Source: Paraburkholderia metrosideri (GTDB lineage: Bacteria; Pseudomonadota; Gammaproteobacteria; Burkholderiales; Burkholderiaceae). From it: a DNA stretch of 64,000 nt. The stretch is taken from assembly GCF_904848625.1 (NCBI RefSeq), contig NZ_CAJHCP010000016.1, positions 62,001 through 126,000 of the forward strand. Direction: 5' to 3'. Positions 19,135 through 28,129 of the stretch are shown piece after piece (position 1 is the first letter of the stretch; each line of letters opens with the position of its first letter). The translations under genes were made by a program, and so were the position numbers. Below the pieces are notes generated by a model. That model worked only from the letters and a program-made list of their open reading frames with translations, searched no databases and was not told the DNA's origin.

Positions 19135-21971
19135 TATGCCGCGCTCCTCGTTTCACCATTTCCGAACAGATTGCTGAAGCAGCGGCCGCACAGCGTCGGG
19201 TGTTCCGCGTTCGCGCCGACATCCGCGCGATAGTGCCAGCAGCGCTCGCACTTCAGATACTTCGACGCGATCACTTCGACGCTTTCTTCCGCTTCGCTGT
19301 CGACCTTCACGACGTTCGCCGCCGACGTGATCAGCACGAACTTCAGGTCGTCGGCGAGGCTCGCGAGCGCATCGTAACGCGCGCCGCTCGCGCGGATTTC
19401 GACTTCGGCCTGCAACGACGAGCCGATCAGGTTTGCGACGCGCGCTTCTTCCAGCGCCTTCGTCACGTCGCTGCGTGCCGCGCGCAACAGTGTCCACTTG
19501 TCGAGCAGTTCGCCGGCGTCCGGCACGGCCGGGAACGCGTGGTACGTCTCGGTGAAGATGGTTTCGCTGTCCGGCTGGAACACCTTCCACGCTTCTTCGG
19601 CGGTGAACGACAGGAACGGCGCCATCAGACGCAGCAGACCGTGCGCGATGTGATACAGCGCTGTCTGTGCCGAGCGGCGCGCAACCGAGTCGGCCGCCGT
19701 GGTGTACAGGCGGTCCTTCAGCACGTCCAGGTAGAAGCCGCCGAGGTCTTCCGAGCAGAACGTCTGCAGCTTTGCGACCACCGGGTGGAACTCGTATTTG
19801 TCGTAGTGCGTGAGGATGTCGTTCTGCAGATTCGCCGACAACGCCACTGCATAGCGGTCGATCTCGAGCCAGTCTTCAACCGGACGCGCGTGTTGCGCGA
19901 AGTCGAAGTCCGACAGGTTCGCCATCAGGAAGCGCAGCGTGTTGCGGATCCGGCGATAGCCTTCCGTCACGCGCTTCAGGATTTCTTCGGAGATCGCGAG
20001 TTCGCCCGAGTAATCGGTCGACGCGATCCACAGTCGGATGATTTCCGCGCCGAGCCGGTTTGCCACTTCATGCGGATCGATACCGTTGCCGAGCGACTTG
20101 CTCATCTTGCGGCCTTCGCCGTCGACGGTGAAGCCGTGCGTCAGAAGCGCGTTGTACGGCGGGCGGCCGTCGAGCATCGACGCGGTCAGCAGCGACGAGT
20201 GGAACCAGCCGCGATGCTGGTCCGAGCCTTCCAGGTACAGGTCGGCCGGGAATTGCAGTTCGTCTTTGTGCGAGCCGCGCAGCACGTGCCAGTGCGTGGT
20301 GCCCGAATCGAACCACACGTCGAGCGTGTCGCGATTCTTTTCGTACAGGTTCGCGTCGTCGCCGAGCAACTCGCGCGGATCGAGCGATTGCCATGCTTCG
20401 ATACCGGCCTTCTCGACCCGTTGCGCGACTTCTTCGAGCAATTCCGGCGTACGCGGATGCAGTTCGCCGGTTTCCTTATGCACGAAGAACGCCATCGGCA
20501 CGCCCCATTGACGTTGACGCGACAGCGTCCAGTCCGGGCGATTGGCGATCATGCTAAAGAGGCGCTGCTTGCCCCACGCCGGATAGAACGCGGTGTTTTC
20601 GATTCCTTCGAGCGCGGTTTCGCGCAGGGTCTTGTCGCTGTCGTTCGGCTTCACGTCCATGCCGGCGAACCACTGCGACGTCGCGCGGTAGATGATCGGC
20701 GTCTTGTGGCGCCAGCAGTGCATGTAGCTGTGCGTGTACTTCTCGGTGTGCATCAGCGAGCCGGCGTTTTGCAGCGCTTCGACGATCTGCGGATTCGCGG
20801 CCCAGATCGACAGGCCACCGAACAGCGCGAGCGATTCGATGTAGCGGCCGTCGCCCATCACCGGATTGATGATGTCGGAGTCGGACATGCCGTGCGCCTT
20901 GCACGACACGAAGTCTTCCACGCCGTACGCAGGCGACGAGTGGACGACACCGGTACCCGAGTCGGTCGTCACGTAATCGCCGAGATAGACCGGCGAGGTG
21001 CGCTTGTACGACGGATGCGCGGACGCCAAAGGATGATTGAAGCGCAGGTTGACCAGCTTCTCGCCCGTGGTGGTCGCGATGATCGAGCCTTCGAGCTTGT
21101 ACTGCTTAAGACACGCCTCGACGCGCTCCTGAGCCAGAATCAGCAGACCGCGCGGCGTATCGACCAGCGCGTAGACGATTTCCGGATGCAGGTTCAGCGC
21201 CTGGTTCGCGGGGATGGTCCACGGGGTGGTGGTCCAGATTACGATGCCGCCTTCGTTGCGCGGCAGTGCAGCCAGGCCGAACGCCTGCGCGGTCTTTTCC
21301 GGCTCGGCGAAGCTGAACAGCACGTCGATGGTCGGATCGGTTTTGTCCTTGTACTCGACTTCCGCTTCAGCCAACGCCGAGCCACAGTCGAAACACCAGT
21401 TGACCGGCTTCAGGCCGCGGAACACGTAGCCCTTTTCCATGATCTTCGCGAGCGCGCGGATTTCACCGGCCTCGTTCGTGAAGTTCATCGTCTTGTACGG
21501 GTTGTCCCAGTCGCCGAGCACGCCCAGACGGCGGAAGCCGACCTTCTGCTTCTCGATCTGCTCGGTCGCGTAGGCGCGCGCCTTCTGCATCACTTCCGCG
21601 GCGGGCAGCGACTTGCCGAACTGCTTTTCGATCTGGATTTCGATCGGCATGCCGTGGCAATCCCAGCCCGGCACGTAGACCGCGTCGAAGCCCGCCAGGT
21701 TGCGCGCCTTGACGATCATGTCCTTCAGAATCTTGTTCACCGCGTGGCCGAGGTGGATGTCACCGTTGGCGTACGGAGGGCCGTCGTGCAGGATGAACTT
21801 CTTACGGCCTTTGCTGGCGGCGCGGATCTTTTCGTAGATCTTGCGTTCCTGCCATTCCTTGACCCATTGCGGCTCGCGCTTGGGCAGGTCGCCGCGCATC
21901 GGGAACGGCGTGTCGAGCAGGTTCACCGGGTAGCGTGACTGCGGTTTCGAATCGGCTTTCTTGTTGCTCAT
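19134..21971 (-). CDS. ileS: Isoleucyl-tRNA synthetase
   Basis: A 945-residue class I aminoacyl-tRNA synthetase charging tRNA-Ile. The HIGH-type motif HLGH is at residues 73-76 and KMSKS near residue 621. An editing domain (CP1) lies between, and the C-terminal zinc site uses the Cys pairs of CERCW and CGRCF. The bacterial (non-mupirocin-resistant) architecture and length are standard. The start MSNKKADSK is chosen over a frame that extends 50 residues upstream into non-family sequence. It is followed immediately by lspA. Confidence 0.97.
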   Translation of the reverse strand: MSNKKADSKPQSRYPVNLLDTPFPMRGDLPKREPQWVKEWQERKIYEKIRAASKGRKKFILHDGPPYANGDIHLGHAVNKILKDMIVKARNLAGFDAVYVPGWDCHGMPIEIQIEKQFGKSLPAAEVMQKARAYATEQIEKQKVGFRRLGVLGDWDNPYKTMNFTNEAGEIRALAKIMEKGYVFRGLKPVNWCFDCGSALAEAEVEYKDKTDPTIDVLFSFAEPEKTAQAFGLAALPRNEGGIVIWTTTPWTIPANQALNLHPEIVYALVDTPRGLLILAQERVEACLKQYKLEGSIIATTTGEKLVNLRFNHPLASAHPSYKRTSPVYLGDYVTTDSGTGVVHSSPAYGVEDFVSCKAHGMSDSDIINPVMGDGRYIESLALFGGLSIWAANPQIVEALQNAGSLMHTEKYTHSYMHCWRHKTPIIYRATSQWFAGMDVKPNDSDKTLRETALEGIENTAFYPAWGKQRLFSMIANRPDWTLSRQRQWGVPMAFFVHKETGELHPRTPELLEEVAQRVEKAGIEAWQSLDPRELLGDDANLYEKNRDTLDVWFDSGTTHWHVLRGSHKDELQFPADLYLEGSDQHRGWFHSSLLTASMLDGRPPYNALLTHGFTVDGEGRKMSKSLGNGIDPHEVANRLGAEIIRLWIASTDYSGELAISEEILKRVTEGYRRIRNTLRFLMANLSDFDFAQHARPVEDWLEIDRYAVALSANLQNDILTHYDKYEFHPVVAKLQTFCSEDLGGFYLDVLKDRLYTTAADSVARRSAQTALYHIAHGLLRLMAPFLSFTAEEAWKVFQPDSETIFTETYHAFPAVPDAGELLDKWTLLRAARSDVTKALEEARVANLIGSSLQAEVEIRASGARYDALASLADDLKFVLITSAANVVKVDSEAEESVEVIASKYLKCERCWHYRADVGANAEHPTLCGRCFSNLFGNGETRSAA

Positions 21972-22141
21972 GATGTGGTCGCGGTGAATTCGTTCTATGC
22001 GCAGCAACGCGCGGGGTTGCGCACGATGCGCGAGGGCGTTGTTGGGCGCGCCCGGCAGGCATGTCGTGATCCACGGACGCCTTTCGATGCGCGCAGCGAC
22101 GGTCCGTGCGGCGCTCAGCACGCACGCCTGGACCGCGCCGG

Positions 22142-23137
22142 CTATCTAATTCGGTCGGTAGCCGAGGTGGCGAAACCGGTGGAACGGCTGCCCGGCGTGC
22201 CGGCGCCGACGGCCGCGAACCACGCGCGCGCATTGGCAACGTCACGCGCGATGGCTTTGGTCAGCGTTTCGAGGTCGACATACTTTTCCTCGTCGCGCAG
22301 CTTCTTCAGGAATTCGACGCGCACGAGTTTGCCATACGCGTCGCCGTGCCAGTCGAGCAGGTGCACTTCGAGCAACACGCGGCCGGAGTCGTCGACGGTG
22401 GGACGCAGACCGAGGCTCGCGACACCCGGCAGCGGTTCGTCGGCCACGCCATGCACGCGCACGACGAAAATGCCTGCGAGCGCCGGACGCTTGTGCGCGA
22501 TCGCCAGATTGAGCGTGGGGAAACCGAGGTCGCGGCCGAGCTTCATGCCATGCACGACGTGGCCGCTGATCAGATAGTCGCGGCCCAATGCCGAGCGTGC
22601 CGCGTCGAGGTCGCCCGCCACCAGCGCGGCGCGTACGCCGGAGCTGGAAATGCGCGCACCCGACGGATCGGCCACCGTGGCCATCTGCTCGACTTCGAAA
22701 CCGTATTGCTGGCCCGCTGCCTTCAGCGACGCGAAGTCGCCGGCGCGCTTCGCACCGTAACGGAAGTCGTCGCCGATCATCACCCAGCGCGCATGCAGCC
22801 CGTTGACGATGATCCGCTCGACGAACGTGTCCGGCGACTGGCTGGCAAAAGTGTGATTGAAATGCTCGACCACCACCCGATCGACGCCGTTGGCGCGCAA
22901 CGCTTCCAGCTTGTCGCGCAGCAACGCGATGCGCGGCGGCGCGCCGGCCGGATTGAAGAACTCGCGCGGGTGCGGCTCGAAGGTCATCACGCAGACGGGC
23001 AGGCCGCGCGCATCCGCTGCTGCGCGCACATGGGCGAGCAGAGCCTGATGGCCGCGGTGGACACCGTCGAAGTTGCCGATGGTCAGTGCGCAGGGCGCAC
23101 GGCTTTCGGCATTGGGAAGACCGCGGAAGACTCTCAC
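22142..23137 (-). CDS. ribF: Bifunctional riboflavin kinase / FAD synthetase RibF
   Basis: A 331-residue enzyme that makes FMN and FAD. The N-terminal FAD synthetase domain has TIGNFDGVHRGH at residues 19-30 and FEPHPREFF; ISSSGVR precedes the C-terminal kinase domain with GRDLGFPTLNL and the Thr of PTVDD. I choose the GTG that gives VRVFRGLPNAES, matching the usual start. A TTG 60 nt upstream would place the first codons on top of a TATAAT -10-like sequence, which argues against it. It is divergent from purN. Confidence 0.94.
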   Translation of the reverse strand: MRVFRGLPNAESRAPCALTIGNFDGVHRGHQALLAHVRAAADARGLPVCVMTFEPHPREFFNPAGAPPRIALLRDKLEALRANGVDRVVVEHFNHTFASQSPDTFVERIIVNGLHARWVMIGDDFRYGAKRAGDFASLKAAGQQYGFEVEQMATVADPSGARISSSGVRAALVAGDLDAARSALGRDYLISGHVVHGMKLGRDLGFPTLNLAIAHKRPALAGIFVVRVHGVADEPLPGVASLGLRPTVDDSGRVLLEVHLLDWHGDAYGKLVRVEFLKKLRDEEKYVDLETLTKAIARDVANARAWFAAVGAGTPGSRSTGFATSATDRIR

Positions 23138-23182
23138 GATAGCGGGTTGGAGTAGGGCGGCTGAGGTGCCGCAAAACAAACG

Positions 23183-23188
23183 ATTATA
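23183..23188 (-). promoter_or_regulatory. Putative -10 element of ribF
   Basis: A perfect TATAAT on the minus strand about 46 nt upstream of the ribF GTG. No good -35 is visible at 16-18 bp, so the assignment is tentative. Confidence 0.35.
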
Positions 23189-23254
23189 AACGCTCAACGC
23201 AACAGACGGCTCGCGCGTCGCGGTTTAGGTGTTGCTGAATGATAAAATCCGCGA

Positions 23255-23908
23255 ATGAAAAAACTCGTCATCCTGATTTCCGGACGGGGAAGCAACATGG
23301 AAGCGATCGTTCGGGCCTGCTCGAACGAAGGCTGGCCGGCGCAAATCGCCGCCGTGATTGCCAACCGTCCTGATGCCGCGGGCCTTGCGTTCGCGGCGTC
23401 GCACGGTATTGCGACGGCGGTGGTCGACCACCGCCAGTTTCCCGACCGCGACAGCTTCGACGCTGCGCTGGCCGAACAAATCGACGCTTTCGCGCCGGAT
23501 CTGGTGGTGCTCGCGGGCTTCATGCGCGTGCTCACCGGCAGTTTCGTCGATCACTACGCCGGGCGCATGCTGAACGTGCATCCGTCGCTGCTGCCGAGCT
23601 TTCCGGGCCTGAAAACCCATCAGCAGGCGCTCGACGCGGGCGTGCGCCTGCACGGCGCGTCCGTGCATTTTGTCACGTCGCAGCTGGATCACGGGCCGAT
23701 CGTCGCGCAGGCGGCCGTCCCCGTGGTCGCCGGCGACACCCCCGCCACGCTCGCCGAACGCGTGCTGGCAACCGAACATATTATTTATCCACGCGCGGTG
23801 CGCTGGTTCGTCGAAGGGCGTCTTGCTCTCGATGGCCTGCGTGTCACGCTTACGCCGTCAGAGCCGCAATGGCTCTTTGCCGGTCACACCGCCGGAGAGG
23901 GCGCATGA
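23255..23908 (+). CDS. purN: Phosphoribosylglycinamide formyltransferase
   Basis: A 217-residue folate-dependent GAR transformylase of purine synthesis. ILISGRGSN near the N-terminus binds the phosphate of GAR. The catalytic region LNVHPSLLPSFPG carries the Asn and His of the active site, and DHGPIVAQ the conserved Asp. The ATG is six bases after TAAAAT, with no Shine-Dalgarno, so translation may start on a leaderless mRNA. The stop overlaps the next gene by four bases. Length is slightly longer than E. coli PurN. Confidence 0.96.
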   Translation: MKKLVILISGRGSNMEAIVRACSNEGWPAQIAAVIANRPDAAGLAFAASHGIATAVVDHRQFPDRDSFDAALAEQIDAFAPDLVVLAGFMRVLTGSFVDHYAGRMLNVHPSLLPSFPGLKTHQQALDAGVRLHGASVHFVTSQLDHGPIVAQAAVPVVAGDTPATLAERVLATEHIIYPRAVRWFVEGRLALDGLRVTLTPSEPQWLFAGHTAGEGA

Positions 23909-25164
23909 GATTACATGGTTTTTTGATTGGACAAACTGAGACTTTGCTGGCTGAAGTCCTAAAACTGAACGGTCCCGCCGACGCTACGACGAGCCGCTTT
24001 TTCCGCGCTCACCCGAGGCTCGGGCATGGCGAACGTGGTGTCATCGCGGAGGCGGTTTTCGCCGTGCTGCGTCGCCGGATGGAATTCGCTCACCTCGCCG
24101 AAAGCGGCGCGGGCAGCCCGGCGCGCCGCATGGCCTTGCTGGGTCTGATGCAGACGGCCGGGCGCACGGCGCTCAAGCCGTTCGTGACCGAAGCCGAGTC
24201 GCGCTGGCTCGAGCACGTCGCGATGATCGACCCGGAGAGCCTGCCGCTGCGGATTCGCCTGAATCTGCCCGGCTGGATCAGCGACGCGCTGAGTCAGCGT
24301 TTCGAACCCGCCGAACTCGCGCAACTGGCCGCCGCGCTGAACTACCCGGCGCCGCTGGATCTGCGCGCGAACCCGATCAAGGCAAGCCGCGACGACGTGC
24401 TGAACGCGCTGTCGAAGGCCGGTATCGAAGCTGGCGCGACGCCGTTTGCGCCGTTCGGCGTGCGCGTGGTCGGCAAGCCGCCGCTCACCAAGCTCGACGC
24501 GTTCCAGCACGGCTGGCTCGAAGTGCAGGACGAAGGCAGCCAGTTGCTGTGCTCGCTGGTCGCGCCGAAGCGCGGCGAGATGATCGTCGATTTCTGCGCG
24601 GGCGCAGGCGGCAAGACGCTGGCGCTGGGCGCGGCAATGCGTTCCACTGGTCGTCTGTATGCGTTCGACATCTCCGAGCGGCGTCTCGCCAAGCTCAAGC
24701 CGCGCCTCGCGCGCAGCGGGCTGTCGAACGTGAATCCGGTATTGATCGACAGCGAGCATGACGCGAAGATCAAGCGCCTCGCGGGCAAGATCGACCGCGT
24801 GCTGGTCGACGCGCCTTGCAGCGGCTTGGGCACGCTGCGTCGCAATCCCGACCTGAAGTGGCGTCAGTCGCCGGATTCGGTCGCGGAACTCGCGCCGAAA
24901 CAGGCGTCGATTCTGAAGAGCGCGGCGCGTCTGGTGAAGAAGGGTGGCCGTCTGGTCTACGCCACCTGCTCGATTCTGGAAGCCGAAAACGAAGGCGTGG
25001 TGCAGCAGTTCCTCGCCGAGCACCCGGACTTCGCTCTGGTGCCCGCGCGCGACGTGCTGGCTGAACAGCGTATCGATCTGGAAATGGGCGACTACCTGTC
25101 GCTGTGGCCGCACCGCCACGCCACGGACGGCTTCTTCGCCGCCGTGCTCGAGCGTCAGAGCTAA
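23905..25164 (+). CDS. RsmB/NOL1-type RNA (cytosine-5) methyltransferase
   Basis: A 419-residue SAM-dependent m5C methyltransferase. An N-terminal NusB-like or Fmu region of about 140 residues precedes the catalytic domain, with SAM motif DFCAGAGGKTLALG, motif IV DAPCSGLGTLRRNP, and ATCSILEAENE, whose Cys is the expected nucleophile. 16S rRNA C967 (RsmB) is the likely target, but RsmF-like activity cannot be ruled out. The ATG overlaps the purN stop and is preceded by GGAGAGG. It is the second gene of a purN operon. Confidence 0.9.
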   Translation: MRLHGFLIGQTETLLAEVLKLNGPADATTSRFFRAHPRLGHGERGVIAEAVFAVLRRRMEFAHLAESGAGSPARRMALLGLMQTAGRTALKPFVTEAESRWLEHVAMIDPESLPLRIRLNLPGWISDALSQRFEPAELAQLAAALNYPAPLDLRANPIKASRDDVLNALSKAGIEAGATPFAPFGVRVVGKPPLTKLDAFQHGWLEVQDEGSQLLCSLVAPKRGEMIVDFCAGAGGKTLALGAAMRSTGRLYAFDISERRLAKLKPRLARSGLSNVNPVLIDSEHDAKIKRLAGKIDRVLVDAPCSGLGTLRRNPDLKWRQSPDSVAELAPKQASILKSAARLVKKGGRLVYATCSILEAENEGVVQQFLAEHPDFALVPARDVLAEQRIDLEMGDYLSLWPHRHATDGFFAAVLERQS

Positions 25165-25243
25165 GCGTCACATTTAGCTGTCTGCCGGCCCGTGCCGGGT
25201 TCGTTTCCTGAATCCGCTGCGGGCCGCCGATTTCGGCGACATC

Positions 25244-26599
25244 ATGGAAGATCGCATCTTTTCTCACATGTTTGGCGACCTTGTGCACGACTTCGGCCAG
25301 GCCGTAATGTTGTGGCAGGTCGGTATTCTTCTCGCCTCGCTCGGCTTGGCGTGGCTGCTGGCGCGTGCAGTGCGACGTACGCTGGACGCGCGTCGTGAGA
25401 CGCGGTACCAGACTTTGCGCTTTGGCGCGGAAAGCCTGAACCGCGCGTGGTTTCCACTGCTGGGCGCGCTGCTCGTCTGGCTCGCGCGCGCCATCACCGG
25501 CCAGTTCATGCACACGGCGCTGCTGAACCTCGCGCTGGTGCCGCTGTTCGGCATCGCCTTGATTTACATCATATTTTTCTTCGCGCGGCGGGTTTTTAGC
25601 CGCGACGGAAAGGTTCACCCGTGGCTCTTCCTCGTTGAAAAGATCGTCTCACTGGTTGTTTGGGTCGCCATGGTGCTCACCGTGATGGGCATTCAGGACG
25701 ACGTGATCGCGTGGATGGGGAGCGTCCATTTCCGGATCGCCAACGCGCACATGACGTTGCTGTCGATGACCACGGGCCTGCTTTGGGTTGGCATCACGAT
25801 GATTGTCGCGATGTGGCTCGGCTCCGCGTTCGAGGAGCGTCTGATGCGAGCGACCACGCTCGACGCCAACCTGAAGGTGGTCGTGGCGCGCGTGGGCCGG
25901 GGGGCTTTCGTGCTGGCAGCGGTGCTGATCAGCCTGTCGCTGGTCGGGATCGATATCACGGTTCTTGGCGTGTTCGGCGGTGCGCTGGGTGTCGGCCTCG
26001 GGTTCGGCATGCAGAAGATCGCGAGTAACTACGTGTCGGGCTTCATCATCCTGCTCGACCGCTCGCTGCGGATCGGCGACACGATCAATGTGAGCGGCTT
26101 GCAAGGCATGGTCACGCAGATCCGCACGCGTTATACGGTGGTTCGCGGGCTGGACGGCATCGAAACGTTGATTCCGAACGAGAAACTGATTACGGACGTC
26201 GTGCAGAATCAATCGTCGTATCTGACGCGGGGTTACGCGAAGCTCGCAGTTCAGGTCGCCTATTCGAGCGATGTCGAGCAGGCCATGGGCCTGCTGGCCC
26301 GGGCCGCCGAAGGCGTGCCGCGCGTATTGCGCGAGCCGGCGCCTACCCCTTACCTGGCCAGCTTCGGACCGGATGGGGTGAACCTTGAACTCGGTTTCTG
26401 GATCGAGGACGCAGCGACCGGAACGTCCGGGGTGCGTTCGAGCGTCAATCGCAATATCTGGCGTCTGTTTTCCGAACACGACATCGCCATCCCCCTCGCG
26501 CAGCGCGAAGTGCGAATTGTCGGCAATGCGCGCGATGCGACGTTCCAGCCGGTAACAATGACCGCTGCTGCGGCCAATCAGGCGGACAGCGGCTCCTGA
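25244..26599 (+). CDS. Mechanosensitive ion channel, MscS family
   Basis: A 451-residue membrane protein with about five predicted N-terminal helices and a C-terminal MscS core. The pore-lining helix is rich in Gly and Ala (GVFGGALGVGLGFGMQKIASNYVSG), as in TM3 of MscS, and is followed by the beta domain (IGDTINV, IPNEKLITDVVQN) and the C-terminal alpha/beta domain. Such channels open under hypo-osmotic shock. An in-frame ATG eight codons later is a possible alternative start. Confidence 0.92.
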   Translation: MEDRIFSHMFGDLVHDFGQAVMLWQVGILLASLGLAWLLARAVRRTLDARRETRYQTLRFGAESLNRAWFPLLGALLVWLARAITGQFMHTALLNLALVPLFGIALIYIIFFFARRVFSRDGKVHPWLFLVEKIVSLVVWVAMVLTVMGIQDDVIAWMGSVHFRIANAHMTLLSMTTGLLWVGITMIVAMWLGSAFEERLMRATTLDANLKVVVARVGRGAFVLAAVLISLSLVGIDITVLGVFGGALGVGLGFGMQKIASNYVSGFIILLDRSLRIGDTINVSGLQGMVTQIRTRYTVVRGLDGIETLIPNEKLITDVVQNQSSYLTRGYAKLAVQVAYSSDVEQAMGLLARAAEGVPRVLREPAPTPYLASFGPDGVNLELGFWIEDAATGTSGVRSSVNRNIWRLFSEHDIAIPLAQREVRIVGNARDATFQPVTMTAAAANQADSGS

Positions 26600-26691
26600 C
26601 AGGCGTCGGCAGGCCGCAGCGGAGACTTTATTTGGCTCCGCTACCGTCCATCCCCTTGATACCGAACAAAAAATCCCTATTTGTTACAAAC

Positions 26692-26709
26692 ACTTGGAAC
26701 GCTTCAAGT
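26692..26709. promoter_or_regulatory. Candidate operator upstream of the desaturase gene
   Basis: ACTTGGAACGCTTCAAGT is an 18-bp imperfect palindrome (ACTTG and CAAGT arms, 14 of 18 positions symmetric). It is followed by a TAGAAT hexamer and lies about 95 nt before the start codon. Confidence 0.35.
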
Positions 26710-26801
26710 AGAATATCGTCCAATCCCGCTGTATGCTTTCACTTTCTTGACACGCGTATTTTGCGCGTGCCTCGTGTCTCTCGTTCCACAGGTAAATTGC
26801 C

Positions 26802-27998
26802 TTGTTGAATTCTTTGCTCGATTTCCTTGCCCACGGTCTGTTGCACTTCTCGTGGTGGCAACTCGTCGTGTACACGCTGGTCGTGACACACATCACTATT
26901 ATTGGCGTCACGGTCTATCTGCACCGCTGCCAGGCGCATCGCGCGCTGGAGCTGCACCCGGTCGTCAGTCATTTTTTCCGTTTCTGGCTGTGGATGACCA
27001 CCGGCATGCTGACTGGCCAGTGGGCTGCGATTCACCGTAAGCACCACGCCAAGTGCGAGACCGAAGAAGATCCGCACAGCCCGCAAACGCGCGGCATCTG
27101 GAAGGTGCTGCTCGAAGGCGCGGAGCTCTATCGCACTGAAGCGAAAAACGAAGAAACGATGCGCAAGTTCAGCCACGGCACGCCGAACGACTGGATGGAA
27201 CGCAACGTCTACACTAAGTACCCGATTCTCGGCGTGAGCCTGATGATGGTGCTGAACGTCGCGCTGTTCGGCGTTGTCGGCCTGACGATCTGGGCCGTGC
27301 AGATGGTGTGGATTCCGTTCTGGGCCGCGGGTGTGGTCAACGGACTCGCGCACTTCTGGGGCTACCGCAACTTCAACTCGACGGATGCCAGCACCAACAT
27401 CTTCCCGTGGGGCATCATCATCGGTGGTGAAGAGCTGCATAACAATCACCACACGTATGCGACGTCGGCCAAGCTGTCGAACAAGTGGTATGAGTTCGAT
27501 ATCGGCTGGATGTACATCCGCATCATGTCGGCGTTCCGTCTGGCCAAGGTGAAGAAGGTTGCGCCTACGCCGCGTCTGACCACCGGCAAGCTGGTACTCG
27601 ACCAGGACACGTTGCAGGCCGTGCTGGCCAACCGGTATGAAGTCATGGCTCGTTACGGTAAGGCGCTCAAGCGTGCGTATCGCCAGGAGCTGGCTCATCT
27701 GAAGGAAGTCGGCGCGCGCGAAAAGTATCTGGTCATGCGCGGTGCCCGAAGCTGGTTCCACAAGGAAGAAGCAGGTCTGGACGAGCCGCAGAAGCGTCAG
27801 TTGCCGCAAATCTTTGCGAACAGCCAGAAGCTGAAGACCTACATCGACATGCGTAATGAGCTCGCGGCCATGTGGGAGCGCTCGAATGCGTCGCGTGACC
27901 AGTTGCTGGTTCAGTTGCAAGACTGGTGTCACCGCGCTGAACAAAGCGGTATCAAGGCACTGCAAGACTTTGCTACGCGACTGCGTCGCTATGCTTGA
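26802..27998 (+). CDS. Membrane fatty acid (acyl-CoA/acyl-lipid) desaturase
   Basis: A 398-residue integral-membrane di-iron desaturase that introduces a double bond into acyl chains. The three His clusters are complete: HRCQAHR near residue 40, HRKHH near residue 76, and HNNHH near residue 210. Two hydrophobic hairpins separate them. The last ~150 residues form a charged, helical cytoplasmic extension. No ATG fits: the frame opens at TTG-TTG and family resemblance begins at MLNSLLDFL, so I accept a TTG start. It is followed by a terminator, upstream of nadA. Confidence 0.92.
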   Translation: MLNSLLDFLAHGLLHFSWWQLVVYTLVVTHITIIGVTVYLHRCQAHRALELHPVVSHFFRFWLWMTTGMLTGQWAAIHRKHHAKCETEEDPHSPQTRGIWKVLLEGAELYRTEAKNEETMRKFSHGTPNDWMERNVYTKYPILGVSLMMVLNVALFGVVGLTIWAVQMVWIPFWAAGVVNGLAHFWGYRNFNSTDASTNIFPWGIIIGGEELHNNHHTYATSAKLSNKWYEFDIGWMYIRIMSAFRLAKVKKVAPTPRLTTGKLVLDQDTLQAVLANRYEVMARYGKALKRAYRQELAHLKEVGAREKYLVMRGARSWFHKEEAGLDEPQKRQLPQIFANSQKLKTYIDMRNELAAMWERSNASRDQLLVQLQDWCHRAEQSGIKALQDFATRLRRYA

Positions 27999-28030
27999 TC
28001 GCGAAATCCATTAAAATTTCGTTACGTCAC

Positions 28031-28054
28031 AAAACCCCGCGTTGGCGGGGTTTT
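28031..28054 (+). terminator. Intrinsic terminator after the desaturase gene
   Basis: AAAACCCCGC and GCGGGGTTTT form a 10-bp stem around GTTG with T-rich sequence following. It is 32 nt past the desaturase stop and 75 nt before nadA. Confidence 0.93.
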
Positions 28055-28129
28055 GCTTTTTTGGGCCGCGGAAACTGCAACACCTTTCGATTGACAGTGC
28101 GCGGCGGCAGAGCGAAGGCAGAGGAGATC

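Noticed and set aside
19074..21938. A 954-codon plus-strand open frame
   Set aside because: Antisense to ileS; composition is typical of a complementary-frame shadow.
28091..28096. Perfect TTGACA upstream of nadA
   Set aside because: No -10 at 16-18 bp, and it lies only 34 nt before the ATG.
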